DNA of 42,998 bases from assembly GCF_001813675.1 (NCBI RefSeq), contig NZ_KV813675.1, positions 496,636 to 539,633 on the forward strand, given 5' to 3'. Made by a program: the position numbers and the translations under genes. Under the pieces are notes generated by a model. The model worked only from the letters and a program-made list of their open reading frames with translations. It did no database searches and was not told the DNA's origin. How positions within the stretch are numbered: position 1 is the first letter of the stretch; every line of letters begins with the position of its first letter. Positions 10,901-20,649 of this stretch are shown here, piece by piece. The stretch comes from Streptococcus sp. HMSC078D09. Its GTDB lineage: Bacteria > Bacillota > Bacilli > Lactobacillales > Streptococcaceae.

Positions 10901-11650
10901 GAGAAGGAGAAGGATTCCCGCCTGGATCAGCTCAAGGATGTCCGTCAGTCAGAGGATATTCGTCGGGCCTTGGATATCTTGGAAAATGTTGATCGGCTCA
11001 ATCAGCTCTATGCTCCGGCCATTCATTTGCCAAGTGTCCGTACACCTAGTCAGATCAAGAAATTCTACGAGCCGGTCATGGATGCCAATGGCGTCCAGAT
11101 CATGGATGCAAAGACTGTGACACCTGACTTTGAGCTTCCAACTTTTGGTCAAGAAAAAGCCGTGACAGGAGCCCAGGTCGGTAGTGCTGTCCATGAACTC
11201 ATGCAGCGCGTGCCTCTTGAAGAAGAAATCACGCTGGATACGCTGCGTCAAGCCTTGGAGCAAGTTAAAGCAGAGCCAGCGGTCAAAGCCCGCATCAAGC
11301 TAGAGGCCATCCTGGCTTTCTATGAGACCCCTTTGGGGACCTTGCTTCAAAAAGAAGCCTCTCGAGTCCGTCGCGAAGCTCCCTTTGCCATGCTGAAGAA
11401 AGATCCAGCCAGTGGTGAGGACTTCGTCGTGCGGGGGATCTTGGATGGTTACGTGGTGCTAGAAGACCGGATCCTGCTCTTTGATTATAAGACGGATCAC
11501 TACAAGGTTCCTAGCCAATTGGTCGAACGCTACCGGGATCAGCTCGATCTCTATGCAGAAGCTCTTCGTCGTTCTTATGGCAAAGAGCAAGTAGAAAAAT
11601 ATCTCGTGCTTCTAGGTGGCCCCCATCTAGAAGTGGTGAAAGTGGAGTAA
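7985..11650 (+). CDS. rexA: ATP-dependent helicase/nuclease subunit RexA (AddA type)
   Basis: 1221 residues, close to the family norm. UvrD-like superfamily 1 helicase motifs appear in order: Walker [10 protein letters not shown] (46-54), Walker B DEYQD (419-423), [27 protein letters not shown] and YVAMTRAE. A RecB-type nuclease follows at the C terminus with FDYKTD (Asp1167-Tyr1168-Lys1169). It is the motor and one of the two nucleases of the RexAB complex. ATG 7985 overlaps the rexB stop by 4 nt; the upstream in-frame GTG/TTG-type extension into rexB is rejected. Confidence 0.96.
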   Translation: MIKQAFLTREEIKALQAQEAASTKEQKRTPEQIDAIYSSGTNILVSASAGSGKTFVMVQRILDQIQRGISIKELFISTFTVKAAGELKDRLESELGKALQASDDPELKQHLARQIADVATSDIGTMDSFTQKVLTRYGYLLGLAPQFRILQNASEQRLLQNEVFQAVFDRYYQGENQEAFVQMVKNFTGQRKNLTLFKEQIYQIYDFLQSTSDPEKWLEEHFLKGYEETDFDQVEATLMESIQQALYEAESFFAFHLSNEGQAFGKAKYLEAVEEVLDQIGSLTGRTNKKQLTSVLKAVVAISRASNGGALTNRARKEELKELVTAYNQDKTIHINRLRDLENQLYQLEFQQTFHQEEGPMLSLLRDFIRDFARAYLERKIQEKAYEFGDISHFAIQILEQFPEVRQAYQERYHEVMVDEYQDTNHTQERMLDLLSNGHNRFMVGDIKQSIYRFRQADPQIFNDKFKAYQEEGAKGRLILLKENFRSHVEVLDATNDVFRHLMDEEVGEIDYNQTHYLVAGSDKQRMALPQHRAEFLLYDGSQDQEEKTEDEEATLGVETISKGEILLVIKEILRLHRVEKVPFKEITLLTATRTRNDAILESFDQYHIPIVADSGQAHYLESLEVMVMLDTLRTINNPLHDYPLVALMKSPMFDFDEDELARISLQMLPEQKQVAFYHKVQLALEKTAEQARLIDAKLSAKIENFLKVLSTWRAVAKTHSLYDLLWKIYEDRYYYDYVGALPNGAQRQANLYALTLRANDYEKASFKGLSRFIAMIDKVIENEHDLASVPLAAPKDAVQLMTVHKSKGLEFKYVFILNMDKAFNRKDQSGPIILSRQKGIGFKYVANLPVETENPAAPETIRLQIETPCYQRNVEETKLATISEQMRLLYVAMTRAELKLYLVGKGSEEKMRDTDWGTSRNGKLDPEKRKAWTSYQDWLFAIQDVFTKNTLAYDTRFVTDEDLTPDQLEPLEKEKDSRLDQLKDVRQSEDIRRALDILENVDRLNQLYAPAIHLPSVRTPSQIKKFYEPVMDANGVQIMDAKTVTPDFELPTFGQEKAVTGAQVGSAVHELMQRVPLEEEITLDTLRQALEQVKAEPAVKARIKLEAILAFYETPLGTLLQKEASRVRREAPFAMLKKDPASGEDFVVRGILDGYVVLEDRILLFDYKTDHYKVPSQLVERYRDQLDLYAEALRRSYGKEQVEKYLVLLGGPHLEVVKVE

Positions 11651-11653
11651 ATC

Positions 11654-11971
11654 ATGGCAATTGCACAGGAAAACATCGAACGGATCCAAAGAATGGAAGG
11701 TTATTTGAATGACTATGCCAAAACTTTGGAAGAAACCAAAAAAGCAGTGGATCAGCTAAGAGAGCATCAAGAAAGCTATATCCAACTGCGCGATTATTAT
11801 AGTAGTCAGGCCTATTTTGATGATTTGGACTTGTCCAATCAAGCTGACTTTCCAGCAGATCTACCATGTGGTGTCTTGTCCGAAGATGCCGTCTATGATT
11901 TATTAGACGAGCATTTTCAGATGGGAGTCGAACTCTTGGAGATCGCAACGAAGATGATCAAAGAACGGTGA
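11654..11971 (+). CDS. DUF4298-like small protein
   Basis: 105 residues, mostly alpha-helical and acidic, with a coiled-coil-prone N-terminal half (residues about 5-50). No catalytic motif is visible. It starts 3 nt after rexA, with its GGAG inside the rexA 3' end, so it is co-transcribed with rexBA. Proteins of this kind follow rexA in other streptococci. Function unknown; the DUF4298 assignment rests on recognition of the overall sequence type, not on a search. Confidence 0.8.
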   Translation: MAIAQENIERIQRMEGYLNDYAKTLEETKKAVDQLREHQESYIQLRDYYSSQAYFDDLDLSNQADFPADLPCGVLSEDAVYDLLDEHFQMGVELLEIATKMIKER

Positions 11972-11990
11972 ATTCATTCTTTATATTTTA

Positions 11991-12123
11991 TCTTTCCTTA
12001 GGTGACGGCGGACGCTAGCGAACTTCTACGAAGTTCCATAGCTAATTATTGAGCCTAGGGTCTCAATAATTCCGAGTACCTGAAACAGCTCCTGTTTCAG
12101 GTACTTTTGTCACTGCGGAAAGA
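11991..12123 (+). repeat. Covarying structured repeat, copy 2
   Basis: Same architecture as the copy at 3.9 kb. The outer stem is TCTTTCC (11991-11997) with GGAAAGA (12117-12123), then GTGAC (12002-12006) with GTCAC (12109-12113). The latter is a paired change from GTGAG/CTCAC. Hairpin 1 has GCTA/TAGC where copy 1 has GTCA/TGAC, another paired change, around an identical GAACTTC/GAAGTTC. Hairpin 3 is AGTACCTGAAAC/GTTTCAGGTACT, with A-T replacing G-C. It again lies between convergent genes. Confidence 0.85.
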
Positions 12124-12233
12124 AAAATATGTAAATGATGACATAGAGAATTGTGGGATTACTTGACTAATTCATTGGATATTTCGACTGACTTATTAAA
12201 ATGTAAAAGCAACTAACAGATACAAAAAAAGCT

Positions 12234-12256
12234 CCGGTTTCCCGGAGCTTTTTGAA
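12234..12256. terminator. Bidirectional intrinsic terminator
   Basis: AAAGCTCCGG pairs with CCGGAGCTTT across a short loop, flanked by A and T runs. It ends the minus-strand small gene that follows, and could also stop read-through from rexBA. Confidence 0.85.
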
Positions 12257-12259
12257 TGA

Positions 12260-12430
12260 TTAGTGTGAGACACGGCGACGTGCTGCTTTTTTGCGGTTTT
12301 CTTCGATGAAAGCTGCTTTTTGTTCTTCTGGTTCGATTACTTTCTTCTTGAATGTGTAAACTGCACCTGCGACAGCAGCAACTGTACCAGCAACACCAGT
12401 AACAAAACCTTTACCAAATCCTTTAGCCAT
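12260..12430 (-). CDS. DUF3042-type small membrane-associated protein
   Basis: 56 residues. It begins MAKGFGKGFVTGVAGTVAAV, then has a Gly/Ala-rich hydrophobic segment (about 8-26) and a highly charged C-terminal tail (KKKVIEPEEQ, RKKAARRR). This matches the small DUF3042 family of lactobacilli and streptococci, which is uncharacterised. ATG 12428-12430 is preceded on the minus strand by AAAGGAG, and a terminator follows the stop directly. The start is divergent from miaA and shares a short AT-rich promoter region with it. Confidence 0.85.
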   Translation of the reverse strand: MAKGFGKGFVTGVAGTVAAVAGAVYTFKKKVIEPEEQKAAFIEENRKKAARRRVSH

Positions 12431-12464
12431 GAGAATTTCTCCTTTTCTGAACTTTAAATATTTA

Positions 12465-12473
12465 TGTTATAAT
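12465..12473 (+). promoter_or_regulatory. Extended -10 promoter for the miaA operon
   Basis: TGtTATAAT at 12465-12473, with TTCTGA at 12445-12450 as a weak -35 at 17 nt. It lies 40 nt before the miaA ATG. The same AT-rich stretch carries the promoter of the divergent DUF3042 gene. Confidence 0.6.
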
Positions 12474-12513
12474 ATATGGTAACGAAAAAACGTGAATTTT
12501 GCAAGGAAAAACG

Positions 12514-13401
12514 ATGAAAACCAAGATAATTGTGATTGTGGGACCGACTGCTGTTGGAAAGACAGCTCTTGCGATCGATTTAGCACAAGCTCTCAATGGT
12601 GAGATTATCAGTGGCGATAGTCAACAAGTCTATCGCAAGCTGGATATTGGAACAGCCAAGGCGACACTAGAAGAGCAAGCCGCAGCTCCCCATCATTTGA
12701 TCGATGTGCGGGAGGTGACCGAGTCTTACTCGGCTTTTGATTTTGTAAGAGAAGCTAAGACTGCGATTGAGGATATCACAGCTCGAGGCAAGCTTCCTAT
12801 CATTGCAGGTGGGACGGGTCTTTATATCCAAAGTTTGCTCGAAGGTTATCATCTAGGTGGTGAAGTTCCTCATGAAGAGATTCTGGTCTATCGTGCTCAA
12901 TTGGACTTGCTGTCGGATGAAGACTTGTACCAAAGAGTGGCGGAGCAAGGACTTGTGATTCCTCAGCTCAATCGCCGTCGGGCCATGCGGGCTCTTGAAA
13001 TTGCGCATTTTGGGCAGGACTTAGCAAACGAAGAGACCGATTATGAACCCTATCTCATCTGTCTAGATGATGAACGGTCCTTGATCTATGATCGCATCAA
13101 TCGCCGAGTAGATCGCATGCTAGAGGAGGGCTTGCTGGATGAAGCTCGGTGGCTCTATGATGACCATCCGGAAGTTCAGGCAGCTAAAGGCATTGGCTAC
13201 AAGGAACTTTTTCCTTACTTTAAGGGAGAGCAGAGCCTTGAGGAAGCCAGTGAGATCCTCAAGCGCAATACGCGTCGCTTTGCCAAACGGCAGTTGACCT
13301 GGTTTCGAAATCGAATGGAAGTGACCTTCTACGCCATTTCTGCCCCCCACTTCAAGGAGCAGGTTCTTGCAGATGTAAAGGAGTTTTTACAGCATGATTG
13401 A
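12514..13401 (+). CDS. miaA: tRNA dimethylallyltransferase MiaA
   Basis: 295 residues. It transfers the dimethylallyl group to N6 of adenosine 37 in tRNAs reading UNN codons. The P-loop is GPTAVGKT (10-17), the conserved SGDSQQVYR lies around Asp35, and [10 protein letters not shown] and the C-terminal [15 protein letters not shown] motif are present. ATG 12514 with AAGGA at 12503-12507 is preferred to TTG 12499. It is the first gene of a tightly packed operon running to 18071; hflX starts inside its 3' end. Confidence 0.96.
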   Translation: MKTKIIVIVGPTAVGKTALAIDLAQALNGEIISGDSQQVYRKLDIGTAKATLEEQAAAPHHLIDVREVTESYSAFDFVREAKTAIEDITARGKLPIIAGGTGLYIQSLLEGYHLGGEVPHEEILVYRAQLDLLSDEDLYQRVAEQGLVIPQLNRRRAMRALEIAHFGQDLANEETDYEPYLICLDDERSLIYDRINRRVDRMLEEGLLDEARWLYDDHPEVQAAKGIGYKELFPYFKGEQSLEEASEILKRNTRRFAKRQLTWFRNRMEVTFYAISAPHFKEQVLADVKEFLQHD

Positions 13402-14641
13402 AACAGAAAAAAAACAAGAACGCATCCTTCTGGTCGGTGTGGAACTTCAAGGCATGGACAATTTTGATATGTCAATGGAGGAGTTGGCAAGTCTGGCTAA
13501 AACAGCCGGTGGAGATGTCCGGGGCTCCTATACACAAAAACGGGAGAAATACGACACCAAGACCTTTGTCGGCTCAGGAAAACTAGAAGAAATCGCACAA
13601 ATGGTCGAAGCAGATGAGATTACAACGGTAGTGGTCAATAACCGCCTGACCCCCCGTCAAAATGTCAACTTAGAAGAAATCCTTGGGGTCAAGGTCATTG
13701 ACCGGATGCAGTTGATTTTAGATATCTTTGCCATGCGGGCTAGGAGTCATGAAGGCAAGTTGCAGGTGCACTTGGCCCAGCTCAAATACCTCTTGCCACG
13801 CCTTGTCGGTCAAGGGATCATGCTCAGCCGTCAGGCTGGGGGAATTGGTTCTCGTGGACCAGGGGAAAGTCAGTTGGAGTTGAATCGCCGGAGCGTTCGC
13901 AATCAAATCACAGATATCGAGCGTCAGCTCAAGGCAGTTGAAAAGAACCGGGAAACCCTTCGTGAAAAACGCTTGGAATCACCTGTTTTCAAGATTGGTT
14001 TGATCGGCTATACCAATGCAGGAAAGTCGACCATTATGAATCAGTTGACCAGTAAGAGTCAGTATGAAGCCGATGAACTCTTTGCGACCTTGGACGCCAC
14101 AACCAAGAGCATCCACCTAACAGGCAATCTGCAAGTGACGCTGACCGATACGGTTGGCTTTATCCAAGATCTACCAACAGAGTTGGTATCAAGCTTTAAG
14201 TCGACCCTGGAAGAAAGTAAGAATGTAGACCTCCTGGTCCATGTCATCGATGCGTCTGATCCCAATCATGAAGAGCATGAAAAGACGGTGCTTTCGATCA
14301 TGAAGGACCTGGATATGCTGGAGATCCCTCGCTTGACGCTTTACAACAAAGCAGATAAAGTAGCAGACTTTACACCAACCCAGACACCTTTTAGCTTGAT
14401 TTCAGCGCGCTCTGAGACAGCCCGTGAAGATCTCCAGGCTTTGCTCCTAGAAAAACTGAGAGAACTCTTTGTTCCCTTTACCATTCGCGTTCCCTTTTCA
14501 AAATCTTATCGGACACATGATCTAGAAACAGTTGCGATCATTGACCAGCGCGAATTTGAAGAGGACGTCGAGGTCATTCAGGGCTATATCGCAGAGAAAA
14601 ATAAGTGGAAGTTGGAAGAATTTTATGACGGATTACGTTGA
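13394..14641 (+). CDS. hflX: GTPase HflX
   Basis: 415 residues. HflX is a ribosome-associated GTPase that splits stalled or stressed ribosomes. The N-terminal glycine-rich HflX domain (about 1-200) contains [11 protein letters not shown]1 is GYTNAGKST (205-213), DTVGFI is the G3 box and NKAD the G4 box; a short C-terminal domain follows. The start overlaps the miaA end by 8 nt. The miaA-hflX pairing is widely conserved. Confidence 0.95.
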   Translation: MIETEKKQERILLVGVELQGMDNFDMSMEELASLAKTAGGDVRGSYTQKREKYDTKTFVGSGKLEEIAQMVEADEITTVVVNNRLTPRQNVNLEEILGVKVIDRMQLILDIFAMRARSHEGKLQVHLAQLKYLLPRLVGQGIMLSRQAGGIGSRGPGESQLELNRRSVRNQITDIERQLKAVEKNRETLREKRLESPVFKIGLIGYTNAGKSTIMNQLTSKSQYEADELFATLDATTKSIHLTGNLQVTLTDTVGFIQDLPTELVSSFKSTLEESKNVDLLVHVIDASDPNHEEHEKTVLSIMKDLDMLEIPRLTLYNKADKVADFTPTQTPFSLISARSETAREDLQALLLEKLRELFVPFTIRVPFSKSYRTHDLETVAIIDQREFEEDVEVIQGYIAEKNKWKLEEFYDGLR

Positions 14642-15254
14642 TTTAGCAATAAAATATGGAGGCTATACCAGCCTCGATCGGGTCTATCTGACCAATCTTT
14701 TAAGCACGATCCCTGAGGAATTGCGTCTCCGTGTGATTACGCCTCCCCCAAGTGTGATCAACGCCTATTTTGCTGAGCTCTATCAAAAGAAGAGCCCCAA
14801 GGAGGCCATGGATTATTTCTTGGACCTGAGCCGGGCATTTGACTTATTCACAGTTCAGCAAAGCTTTGACGAACGGAAGCCTTTTATCCGCCTCAACTTA
14901 TCTGGGAAGTCTTATGGCTTGGCTTACGTAAATGAAGAGCTAGCCTGTGTCTTTGCTGAACATCCAGCAGAGGCTATCACTCCCGCCATTTTATTTGAAA
15001 TCGCAGAGATCTTTCCGCATTGCTTGGTCTTTGAAAAAGATGGCAAGATCTGCTTGCAAGATGCTAGCCCAGAAGTGGTCACCAAAACAGAAGTCCTCTC
15101 AGCCCTGACTGACTTGATGACCTTGGAAGATGGACGCTTGAAACTGTCAGGATATAACCAAGAGGAACTCCTCGAGCTAGCGCAAGCCTACCCAGGCAAC
15201 CTTTCTTTCCGTTCAGAAAACAGGACGGCCATGATTTATATAGATAGAAAGTAG
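14625..15254 (+). CDS. Conserved streptococcal protein of unknown function
   Basis: 209 residues, soluble, no signal peptide or membrane segment. It starts within the hflX 3' end (17-nt overlap) and ends 3 nt before rnz, so translation is probably coupled. No motif I can name is visible. The N-terminal half (about 1-85) is helical and the second half (about 90-205) alternates short strands and helices. Database entries for such genes sometimes carry a cystathionine-enzyme name, but no PLP-binding lysine motif is present. ATG 14625 is chosen because the longer in-frame extension lies wholly in hflX. Confidence 0.75.
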   Translation: MTDYVDLAIKYGGYTSLDRVYLTNLLSTIPEELRLRVITPPPSVINAYFAELYQKKSPKEAMDYFLDLSRAFDLFTVQQSFDERKPFIRLNLSGKSYGLAYVNEELACVFAEHPAEAITPAILFEIAEIFPHCLVFEKDGKICLQDASPEVVTKTEVLSALTDLMTLEDGRLKLSGYNQEELLELAQAYPGNLSFRSENRTAMIYIDRK

Positions 15255-15257
15255 ACA

Positions 15258-16187
15258 ATGGACATTCAATTTTTAGGAACGGGAGCTGGGCAACCCTCAA
15301 AAGCCCGTAATGTATCGAGCTTGGCGCTCAAATTGCTGGACGAGATCAATGAAGTCTGGCTCTTTGATTGTGGCGAAGCGACACAGAATCAAATTTTAGA
15401 AACGACCATTCGTCCGCGAAAGGTTAGCAAGATCTTTATCACTCACTTACACGGAGACCATATTTTTGGTTTGCCAGGTTTCCTTTCTAGCCGGGCCTTC
15501 CAGGCCAATGAAGAGCAGACAGATCTGGATATTTATGGTCCAGCAGGCATCAAATCCTTTGTCATGACCAGTCTTCGCGTATCAGGCTCTCGTCTGCCTT
15601 ACCGCATCCATTTTCATGAATTCGATGAACATTCTCTGGGTAAGATTTTAGAAACCGATAAATTCACGGTTTATGCGGAAGCTTTGGACCACACCATTTT
15701 CTGTGTGGGTTACCGGATCATGCAGAAGGACTTGGAAGGGACACTCGACGCAGACAAGCTCAAGGCAGCGGGCGTCCCATTTGGACCGCTCTTTGGCCAG
15801 GTCAAAAATGGACAAGATGTCACCCTGGAAGATGGGACTAAGATCATTGCAGCGGATTATATTTCAGCCCCTCGGCCTGGTAAGATTATCACGATCCTTG
15901 GAGATACCAGAAAGACTGATGCCAGCGTCCGCCTTGGAGTCAATGCGGATGTCCTCGTCCATGAGTCTACCTATGGCAAGGGTGATGAGAAGATTGCTAA
16001 GAAACACGGTCACTCGACAAATATGCAGGCGGCAGAAGTAGCGCGTGAAGCTGGAGCCAAGCGCCTTCTTCTCAACCATATCAGTGCCCGCTTCTTATCA
16101 AAAGACATCAGCCAATTGCGCAAGGATGCGTCCAGCATTTTTGAAAATGTCTATGTCGTCAAAGATTTGGAAGAAGTGGAGATCTAA
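15258..16187 (+). CDS. rnz: Ribonuclease Z
   Basis: 309 residues, the short tRNase Z form. It cuts tRNA precursors 3' of the discriminator base. The metallo-beta-lactamase fold is shown by the zinc motif HLHGDH (63-68), [18 protein letters not shown] and the [18 protein letters not shown] segments that supply later ligands and the phosphodiesterase His. It is the fourth gene of the miaA operon, between the unassigned gene and an SDR that starts 1 nt after its stop codon. Confidence 0.95.
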   Translation: MDIQFLGTGAGQPSKARNVSSLALKLLDEINEVWLFDCGEATQNQILETTIRPRKVSKIFITHLHGDHIFGLPGFLSSRAFQANEEQTDLDIYGPAGIKSFVMTSLRVSGSRLPYRIHFHEFDEHSLGKILETDKFTVYAEALDHTIFCVGYRIMQKDLEGTLDADKLKAAGVPFGPLFGQVKNGQDVTLEDGTKIIAADYISAPRPGKIITILGDTRKTDASVRLGVNADVLVHESTYGKGDEKIAKKHGHSTNMQAAEVAREAGAKRLLLNHISARFLSKDISQLRKDASSIFENVYVVKDLEEVEI

Positions 16188-16188
16188 G

Positions 16189-16944
16189 ATGCGAACCATT
16201 CTCATAACAGGAGCAAGTGGAGGCTTGGCCCAAGAAATGGTCAAGCTCCTCCCTGAAGACCGGCTGATTCTCCTAGGTAGAAATCAAGAAAAACTGGAAC
16301 AACTCTATGCCAGTCATCCTCAAGCTGAATGCATCGGGATCGATATCACTGATTCCTCAGCTGTCCAAGATTTGGTAGAAGAGCTCTATCAGCGCTACGG
16401 GCAGATCGATATCTTGGTCAACAATGCAGGCTATGGGATCTTTGAAGAGTTTGACCAGATTACCAATGAGCAAATTCATGCTATGTTTGAAGTCAATACC
16501 TTTGCCCTCATGCAGCTTTCACGCTTGATGAGTGCGCACATGAAGGAAGCAGGCAAGGGGCACATCGTCAACATCGTCAGCATGGCGGGACTCGTCGCAA
16601 CTGCCAAATCCAGCCTTTATTCGGCCACCAAGTTTGCGGCCATTGGCTTCTCGAATGCCCTGCGGTTAGAACTCATGCCCTTTGGTGTCCATGTGACGAC
16701 GGTCAATCCAGGCCCCATTCGGACCACTTTCTTTGATCAGGCAGACCCAGACGGAAGCTATGTCAAAGCTGTGGATCGCTACATTTTGGAACCGGACTTT
16801 GTAGCCAAGAAAATTGTCAAAAACTTTGGAAAAGCAAAACGTGAGCTCAATCTGCCTTGGCTTTTGAACCTGACCCACAAGCTCTATACCCTTTTCCCTC
16901 GCATCTCGGACAAGCTAGCCTGCAAGATGTTCAATTACAAATAG
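16189..16944 (+). CDS. Short-chain dehydrogenase/reductase
   Basis: 251 residues, classical SDR. The cofactor motif TGASGGLAQ is at 7-15, NNAGYG follows at about 82-87, and the catalytic Ser131, Tyr144 and Lys148 (YSATK) are in place. The DltE/YvaG-like type usually prefers NADP. Substrate unknown. ATG 16189 lies 1 nt after the rnz stop; the longer reading frame from 16045 overlaps rnz and is rejected. The SDR is co-transcribed with RNA-modification and RNA-processing genes, but the context does not reveal its substrate. Confidence 0.9.
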   Translation: MRTILITGASGGLAQEMVKLLPEDRLILLGRNQEKLEQLYASHPQAECIGIDITDSSAVQDLVEELYQRYGQIDILVNNAGYGIFEEFDQITNEQIHAMFEVNTFALMQLSRLMSAHMKEAGKGHIVNIVSMAGLVATAKSSLYSATKFAAIGFSNALRLELMPFGVHVTTVNPGPIRTTFFDQADPDGSYVKAVDRYILEPDFVAKKIVKNFGKAKRELNLPWLLNLTHKLYTLFPRISDKLACKMFNYK

Positions 16945-16954
16945 GAGGAGATAG

Positions 16955-17665
16955 ATGGCAGCGAATATTCAAGCCTATTTAGAAAACCTCCGGCAACCTT
17001 GGGGACAGATCTATTATGATATCCTTTTTGCACAATTAAAAGACATCAAAGGCAAGCGAGTCCTTGATTTTGGCAGTGGTTTTGGCCTTGTAGCCAATCA
17101 CCTAGCGCAAGACAATGAGGTCCTTGCTGTAGAACCAAATGAAGAAATGGTCGCCTTGCGGGCCCAGGACCATCCCTACCAGCAACTGGTCGGAAGTCTG
17201 GATCAGTTAGCAAGTCTTGAGGATGCTAGCTTTGATGTCATTCTCTGCCACAATGTCTTGGAGTATGTAGAGGATCGCAAGGTGATTCTAAAGGCATTCA
17301 CTCGTCTCTTGAAACCAGGAGGCCTGCTCTCTATCGTCAAGCACAATGAGGTTGGCCGCGTCCTACAGACCGTCGTTTTTGAAAATGATCCTCAGAAGGC
17401 GCTTGATCTCTTAGCAGGTCAGGACTTGGAAACTCACTCCATGGGTTTGGCACAGGCCTATGATCTAGATAGAGTAGTAGAAGATCTAGCCCTCAAAGTT
17501 CAGGACTATCAGGGAATTCGAGTCTTTTATGCCTTGCAGGACAATCGCTTCAAGGGCCAAGAAGGCTGGCGAGAGTCTATGCTTAAGATGGAGCTGGCCG
17601 TTTGCCAAGAGCCGCCTTACCGGGATATCGCCTTCTTCCAGCACTATACCTTAAAAAGGAGTTAA
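16955..17665 (+). CDS. Class I SAM-dependent methyltransferase
   Basis: 236 residues. Motif I VLDFGSGFG (36-44) binds SAM, followed by VEPNEEM and an FDVILCHNVLEYV motif typical of the SmtA/CmoM/BioC-like group. No target-recognition domain is visible, so the substrate (small molecule or tRNA) cannot be assigned. It starts 10 nt after the SDR with an AGGAGGAG ribosome site and ends 1 nt before the GNAT gene. Confidence 0.88.
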   Translation: MAANIQAYLENLRQPWGQIYYDILFAQLKDIKGKRVLDFGSGFGLVANHLAQDNEVLAVEPNEEMVALRAQDHPYQQLVGSLDQLASLEDASFDVILCHNVLEYVEDRKVILKAFTRLLKPGGLLSIVKHNEVGRVLQTVVFENDPQKALDLLAGQDLETHSMGLAQAYDLDRVVEDLALKVQDYQGIRVFYALQDNRFKGQEGWRESMLKMELAVCQEPPYRDIAFFQHYTLKRS

Positions 17666-17666
17666 G

Positions 17667-18071
17667 ATGGTACATTACAAACAAGAAATTCCAGCGTTAG
17701 CAGACTTACTCGCACTCTATAGCTCAGTCGGCTGGACCAATTATACCAACAACCCAGCTATGCTGGAAGAAGCTGTCAAAGCCAGTCTCTGGCAGTTGGC
17801 CGTCTATGATGAGAAAGAGCTCGTTGCCTACATTCGCTTGGTAGGAGATGGCCACTCGGTTCTTTTGGTGCAGGACCTCTTGGTGCAACCAGATCACCAG
17901 CGTCAAGGCATCGGAAAGAAACTCTTAGAAGAGGCTTTAGCGACCTTCCCCACTGTCTATCAACGGCTCCTCGTCACAGAACGTAGCGAGAAAAATTTAG
18001 CCTTTTACCAATCCTTAGGCTTTGTCGAACTTTCAGAGCAAGCCTGTACAGGGATGATTTATATGAAATAA
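17667..18071 (+). CDS. GNAT-family N-acetyltransferase
   Basis: 134 residues, a single GNAT domain. The acetyl-CoA loop is QRQGIG (78-83) in motif A, and the C-terminal NLAFYQSLGFV segment is typical. Substrate unknown. It is the last gene of the miaA operon; its stop codon abuts the composite repeat, whose hairpins probably end transcription. Confidence 0.9.
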   Translation: MVHYKQEIPALADLLALYSSVGWTNYTNNPAMLEEAVKASLWQLAVYDEKELVAYIRLVGDGHSVLLVQDLLVQPDHQRQGIGKKLLEEALATFPTVYQRLLVTERSEKNLAFYQSLGFVELSEQACTGMIYMK

Positions 18072-18246
18072 GAGAGTGGGACAGAAATCGGTAATTCGTT
18101 AGAATTCGATTTCGTCGTCCCACCTCCGCACAGTTGAGTAGGGCTGTAAAAGCTGATGAAATCAGCATAGTAGAGCCCACTCAACCACTGCGTCTTGCTC
18201 AACAATCCAAAAATAATTGAGAGGCTAGGACTTTTGTCCCCAGCCT
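18071..18246 (+). repeat. Composite palindromic repeat, full copy A
   Basis: Three palindromic modules lie in order. First, GTGGGAC (18076-18082) with GTCCCAC (18117-18123), enclosing GAAATCG/CGATTTC and AATTC/GAATT. Second, GTTGAGT and GGGCT (18133-18145) with AGCCC and ACTCAAC (18074+100 to 18185, i.e. 18174-18185), enclosing GCTGAT/ATCAGC. Third, AGGCTAGGAC with GTCCCCAGCCT at the end, resembling a terminator. It begins at the last base of the GNAT stop codon. Copy B at 29.7 kb is inverted and about 95% identical by hand count (9 differences). Likely a mobile or amplified intergenic element doubling as a terminator. Confidence 0.85.
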
Positions 18247-18423
18247 TATCTATTTGACTGACAAAAGGGGGAATAGGGATAGAGCTAAGTAATACGATAG
18301 CAACTATTTTTAAATATTTTGTATTTTCAAATATTCCAACTATTACCTGACCTTTTATTTCCCGCCATTTTAGCCTTTCATGATATAATATTCAGATAAG
18401 AAAAAGAGGAGACCAAAAGCTAG
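18247..18423 (+). promoter_or_regulatory. recJ upstream region with extended -10 promoter
   Basis: AT-rich, no ORF. TGaTATAAT at 18381-18389 is the likely promoter, with no clear -35. AGAGGAG precedes the recJ ATG at 18424. With the composite repeat it makes up a 352-base gap without genes; nothing else is seen in it. Confidence 0.55.
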
Positions 18424-20649
18424 ATGATCACTTCAAAATACGATTGGCAGTTAGCTTCGCCAAGTGCAGATGACGCCTTTTTAGCCCTTGCCAAAAAAGC
18501 AGGCCTGGAAGCGTCCGTAGCAACCTTGCTGTATGAGCGTGGCATTCAGACCAAAGAGGATTTAGAAGACTTTTTAGAGCCCAAGTTAGAGAAACTTCAC
18601 GACCCTTATTTGCTCCATGATATGGACAAGGCAGTGGAGCGCATCCGACGGGCCATCGAAGATTATGAGCAGATCCTCATCTACGGAGACTATGATGCGG
18701 ACGGGATGACCTCAGCCTCCATTATGAAGGAAACCTTGGAGCAGATGGGAGCAGAGGTGCAAGTCTACCTACCCAACCGCTTCACAGACGGCTACGGTCC
18801 CAATGAGAGTGTCTATAAATACTTTATCGAGCAGCAAGGCATTTCCCTGATTGTTACGGTGGACAATGGTGTGGCGGGTAATCAAGCCATTGCCATGGCC
18901 CAAGCAATGGGAGTCGATGTCATCGTGACCGACCACCACTCTATGCCGGAGGTTTTACCGGATGCATATGCGATCATTCATCCCGAGCATCCAGATGCGG
19001 ATTATCCCTTCCATTATCTAGCAGGATGTGGTGTGGCCTTTAAGTTGGCCTGTGCCCTCTTAGAGGAAGTACCAGTCGATCTCTTAGACCTGGTAGCAAT
19101 TGGGACCATTGCTGACATGGTGAGCCTGACAGATGAGAATCGGATCCTGGTCAAATTCGGTCTGGGTGTTCTCCAACATACCCAGCGCATGGGCTTGCAG
19201 GAACTCTTAGAGATCGCAGGGATTCGTCCGGAGGATGTCAATGAAGAAACGGTTGGTTTTCAGATTGCTCCTCGTCTCAATGCCCTTGGCCGCCTCGATG
19301 ATCCCAATCCGGCCATTGAACTCCTGACAGGATTTGACGATGAAGAGGCGCACGAGATTGCCCTCATGATTCATCAAAAGAATGAAGAACGAAAAGAGAT
19401 CGTCCAAAGCATCTACGATGAAGCAAAAACTATGGTCGATCCAAGCTTGTCCGCTCAGGTCTTGGCCAAAGAAGGCTGGAATCCAGGTGTGCTTGGCATT
19501 GTCGCCGGCCGTCTATTAGAAGAGCTTCATCAGCCAGTTGTTGTTTTAAGCATCGAAGATGGACGAGCTAAAGGGAGCGCTCGCAGTCCTGAGTCGGTCA
19601 ATATTTTTGAGGCCCTCGATCCTCACCGGTCGCTCTTTGTCGCCTTTGGCGGACATGCTGGTGCAGCAGGAATGACGCTCGAGGCAGACCAACTTCCTGC
19701 CTTGTCTCAGGCTCTTACGGGTTACATTAGAGAGCAAGAGATTGATCTCAGCAGCAAGTCTAGCTTAGCCATCGACGAGGAACTGCATCTAACAGAACTA
19801 ACGCTTGAGACCTTGAAAAGCTTTGATCGCTTGAGTCCTTTTGGCATGGACAATAAAAAGCCGGTCTTTCTGGTCCGTAATTTCAAGGTAGAAGGGGCGC
19901 GCTCGATGGGAGCCGGCAATACCCACTTGAAACTCAAAATTTCTCAAGAAGATGCGACCTTTGAGGTGGTTGCCTTTGGCTTGGGAAGCTTAGAGGCAGA
20001 GTTTGCACAGGCGCAAGACCTAGAGCTAGCTGTGCAGTTGTCGGTCAACCAATGGAATGGTCAAACGACCCTCCAGCTCATGCTGGTTGATGCGCGTGTG
20101 GATGGTGTGCAGCTCTTTAATATCCGCTCTAAAAATGCCAGCCTCCCCGCAGGTGTTCCCATTCTTGATTTTACTAAAGAACTGCCAGATCTGACAGGGG
20201 CATCCTCTGTTGTAGTTGGAAATATCCCTGAGGATTTAGAGCAACTACGACAAATCTTCCAAGAGCATGATTTTCAGGCCGTTTATTTTAAAAATGAGAT
20301 CGCCAAAGCCTACTATCTGACAGGATACGGTAGCAGGGATCAGTATGCCAAGCTCTATAAGACCATCTACCAGTACCCGGAATTCGATGTCCGCTACAAA
20401 CTCAAAGACCTAGCGGCCTATCTCAATATCCAGCAGATCCTCTTGGTCAAAATGATTCAGATCTTCCAAGAGCTGGGCTTCGTGACCATTGAAAATGGCA
20501 TCATGAAGGTTAATAAAGAAGCAGAAAAACGCGAAATCGCAGAAAGTAGCATCTACCAAAACCTCAAACAAACCGTTAAAGAACAGGAGTTGATGGCCCT
20601 TGGAACGGTTCGTGAAATCTACGACTACCTGACAGGTCAGGCCTCATGA
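18424..20649 (+). CDS. recJ: Single-strand 5'-3' exonuclease RecJ
   Basis: 741 residues. RecJ degrades single-stranded DNA from 5' ends in recombination and mismatch or base-excision repair. The DHH-family metal motifs are present: DYDADG (89-94) and DHH (170-172). The DHHA1 domain has GGHAGAAGMTLE at about residue 410. An OB-fold region and a C-terminal extension (about 560-741) follow, as in other streptococcal RecJ. Its stop overlaps the start of the broken gene that follows (ATGA). Confidence 0.95.
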   Translation: MITSKYDWQLASPSADDAFLALAKKAGLEASVATLLYERGIQTKEDLEDFLEPKLEKLHDPYLLHDMDKAVERIRRAIEDYEQILIYGDYDADGMTSASIMKETLEQMGAEVQVYLPNRFTDGYGPNESVYKYFIEQQGISLIVTVDNGVAGNQAIAMAQAMGVDVIVTDHHSMPEVLPDAYAIIHPEHPDADYPFHYLAGCGVAFKLACALLEEVPVDLLDLVAIGTIADMVSLTDENRILVKFGLGVLQHTQRMGLQELLEIAGIRPEDVNEETVGFQIAPRLNALGRLDDPNPAIELLTGFDDEEAHEIALMIHQKNEERKEIVQSIYDEAKTMVDPSLSAQVLAKEGWNPGVLGIVAGRLLEELHQPVVVLSIEDGRAKGSARSPESVNIFEALDPHRSLFVAFGGHAGAAGMTLEADQLPALSQALTGYIREQEIDLSSKSSLAIDEELHLTELTLETLKSFDRLSPFGMDNKKPVFLVRNFKVEGARSMGAGNTHLKLKISQEDATFEVVAFGLGSLEAEFAQAQDLELAVQLSVNQWNGQTTLQLMLVDARVDGVQLFNIRSKNASLPAGVPILDFTKELPDLTGASSVVVGNIPEDLEQLRQIFQEHDFQAVYFKNEIAKAYYLTGYGSRDQYAKLYKTIYQYPEFDVRYKLKDLAAYLNIQQILLVKMIQIFQELGFVTIENGIMKVNKEAEKREIAESSIYQNLKQTVKEQELMALGTVREIYDYLTGQAS

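Noticed and set aside
14625..15254. Cystathionine lyase or synthase
   Set aside because: No PLP-lysine motif and far too short for that family.
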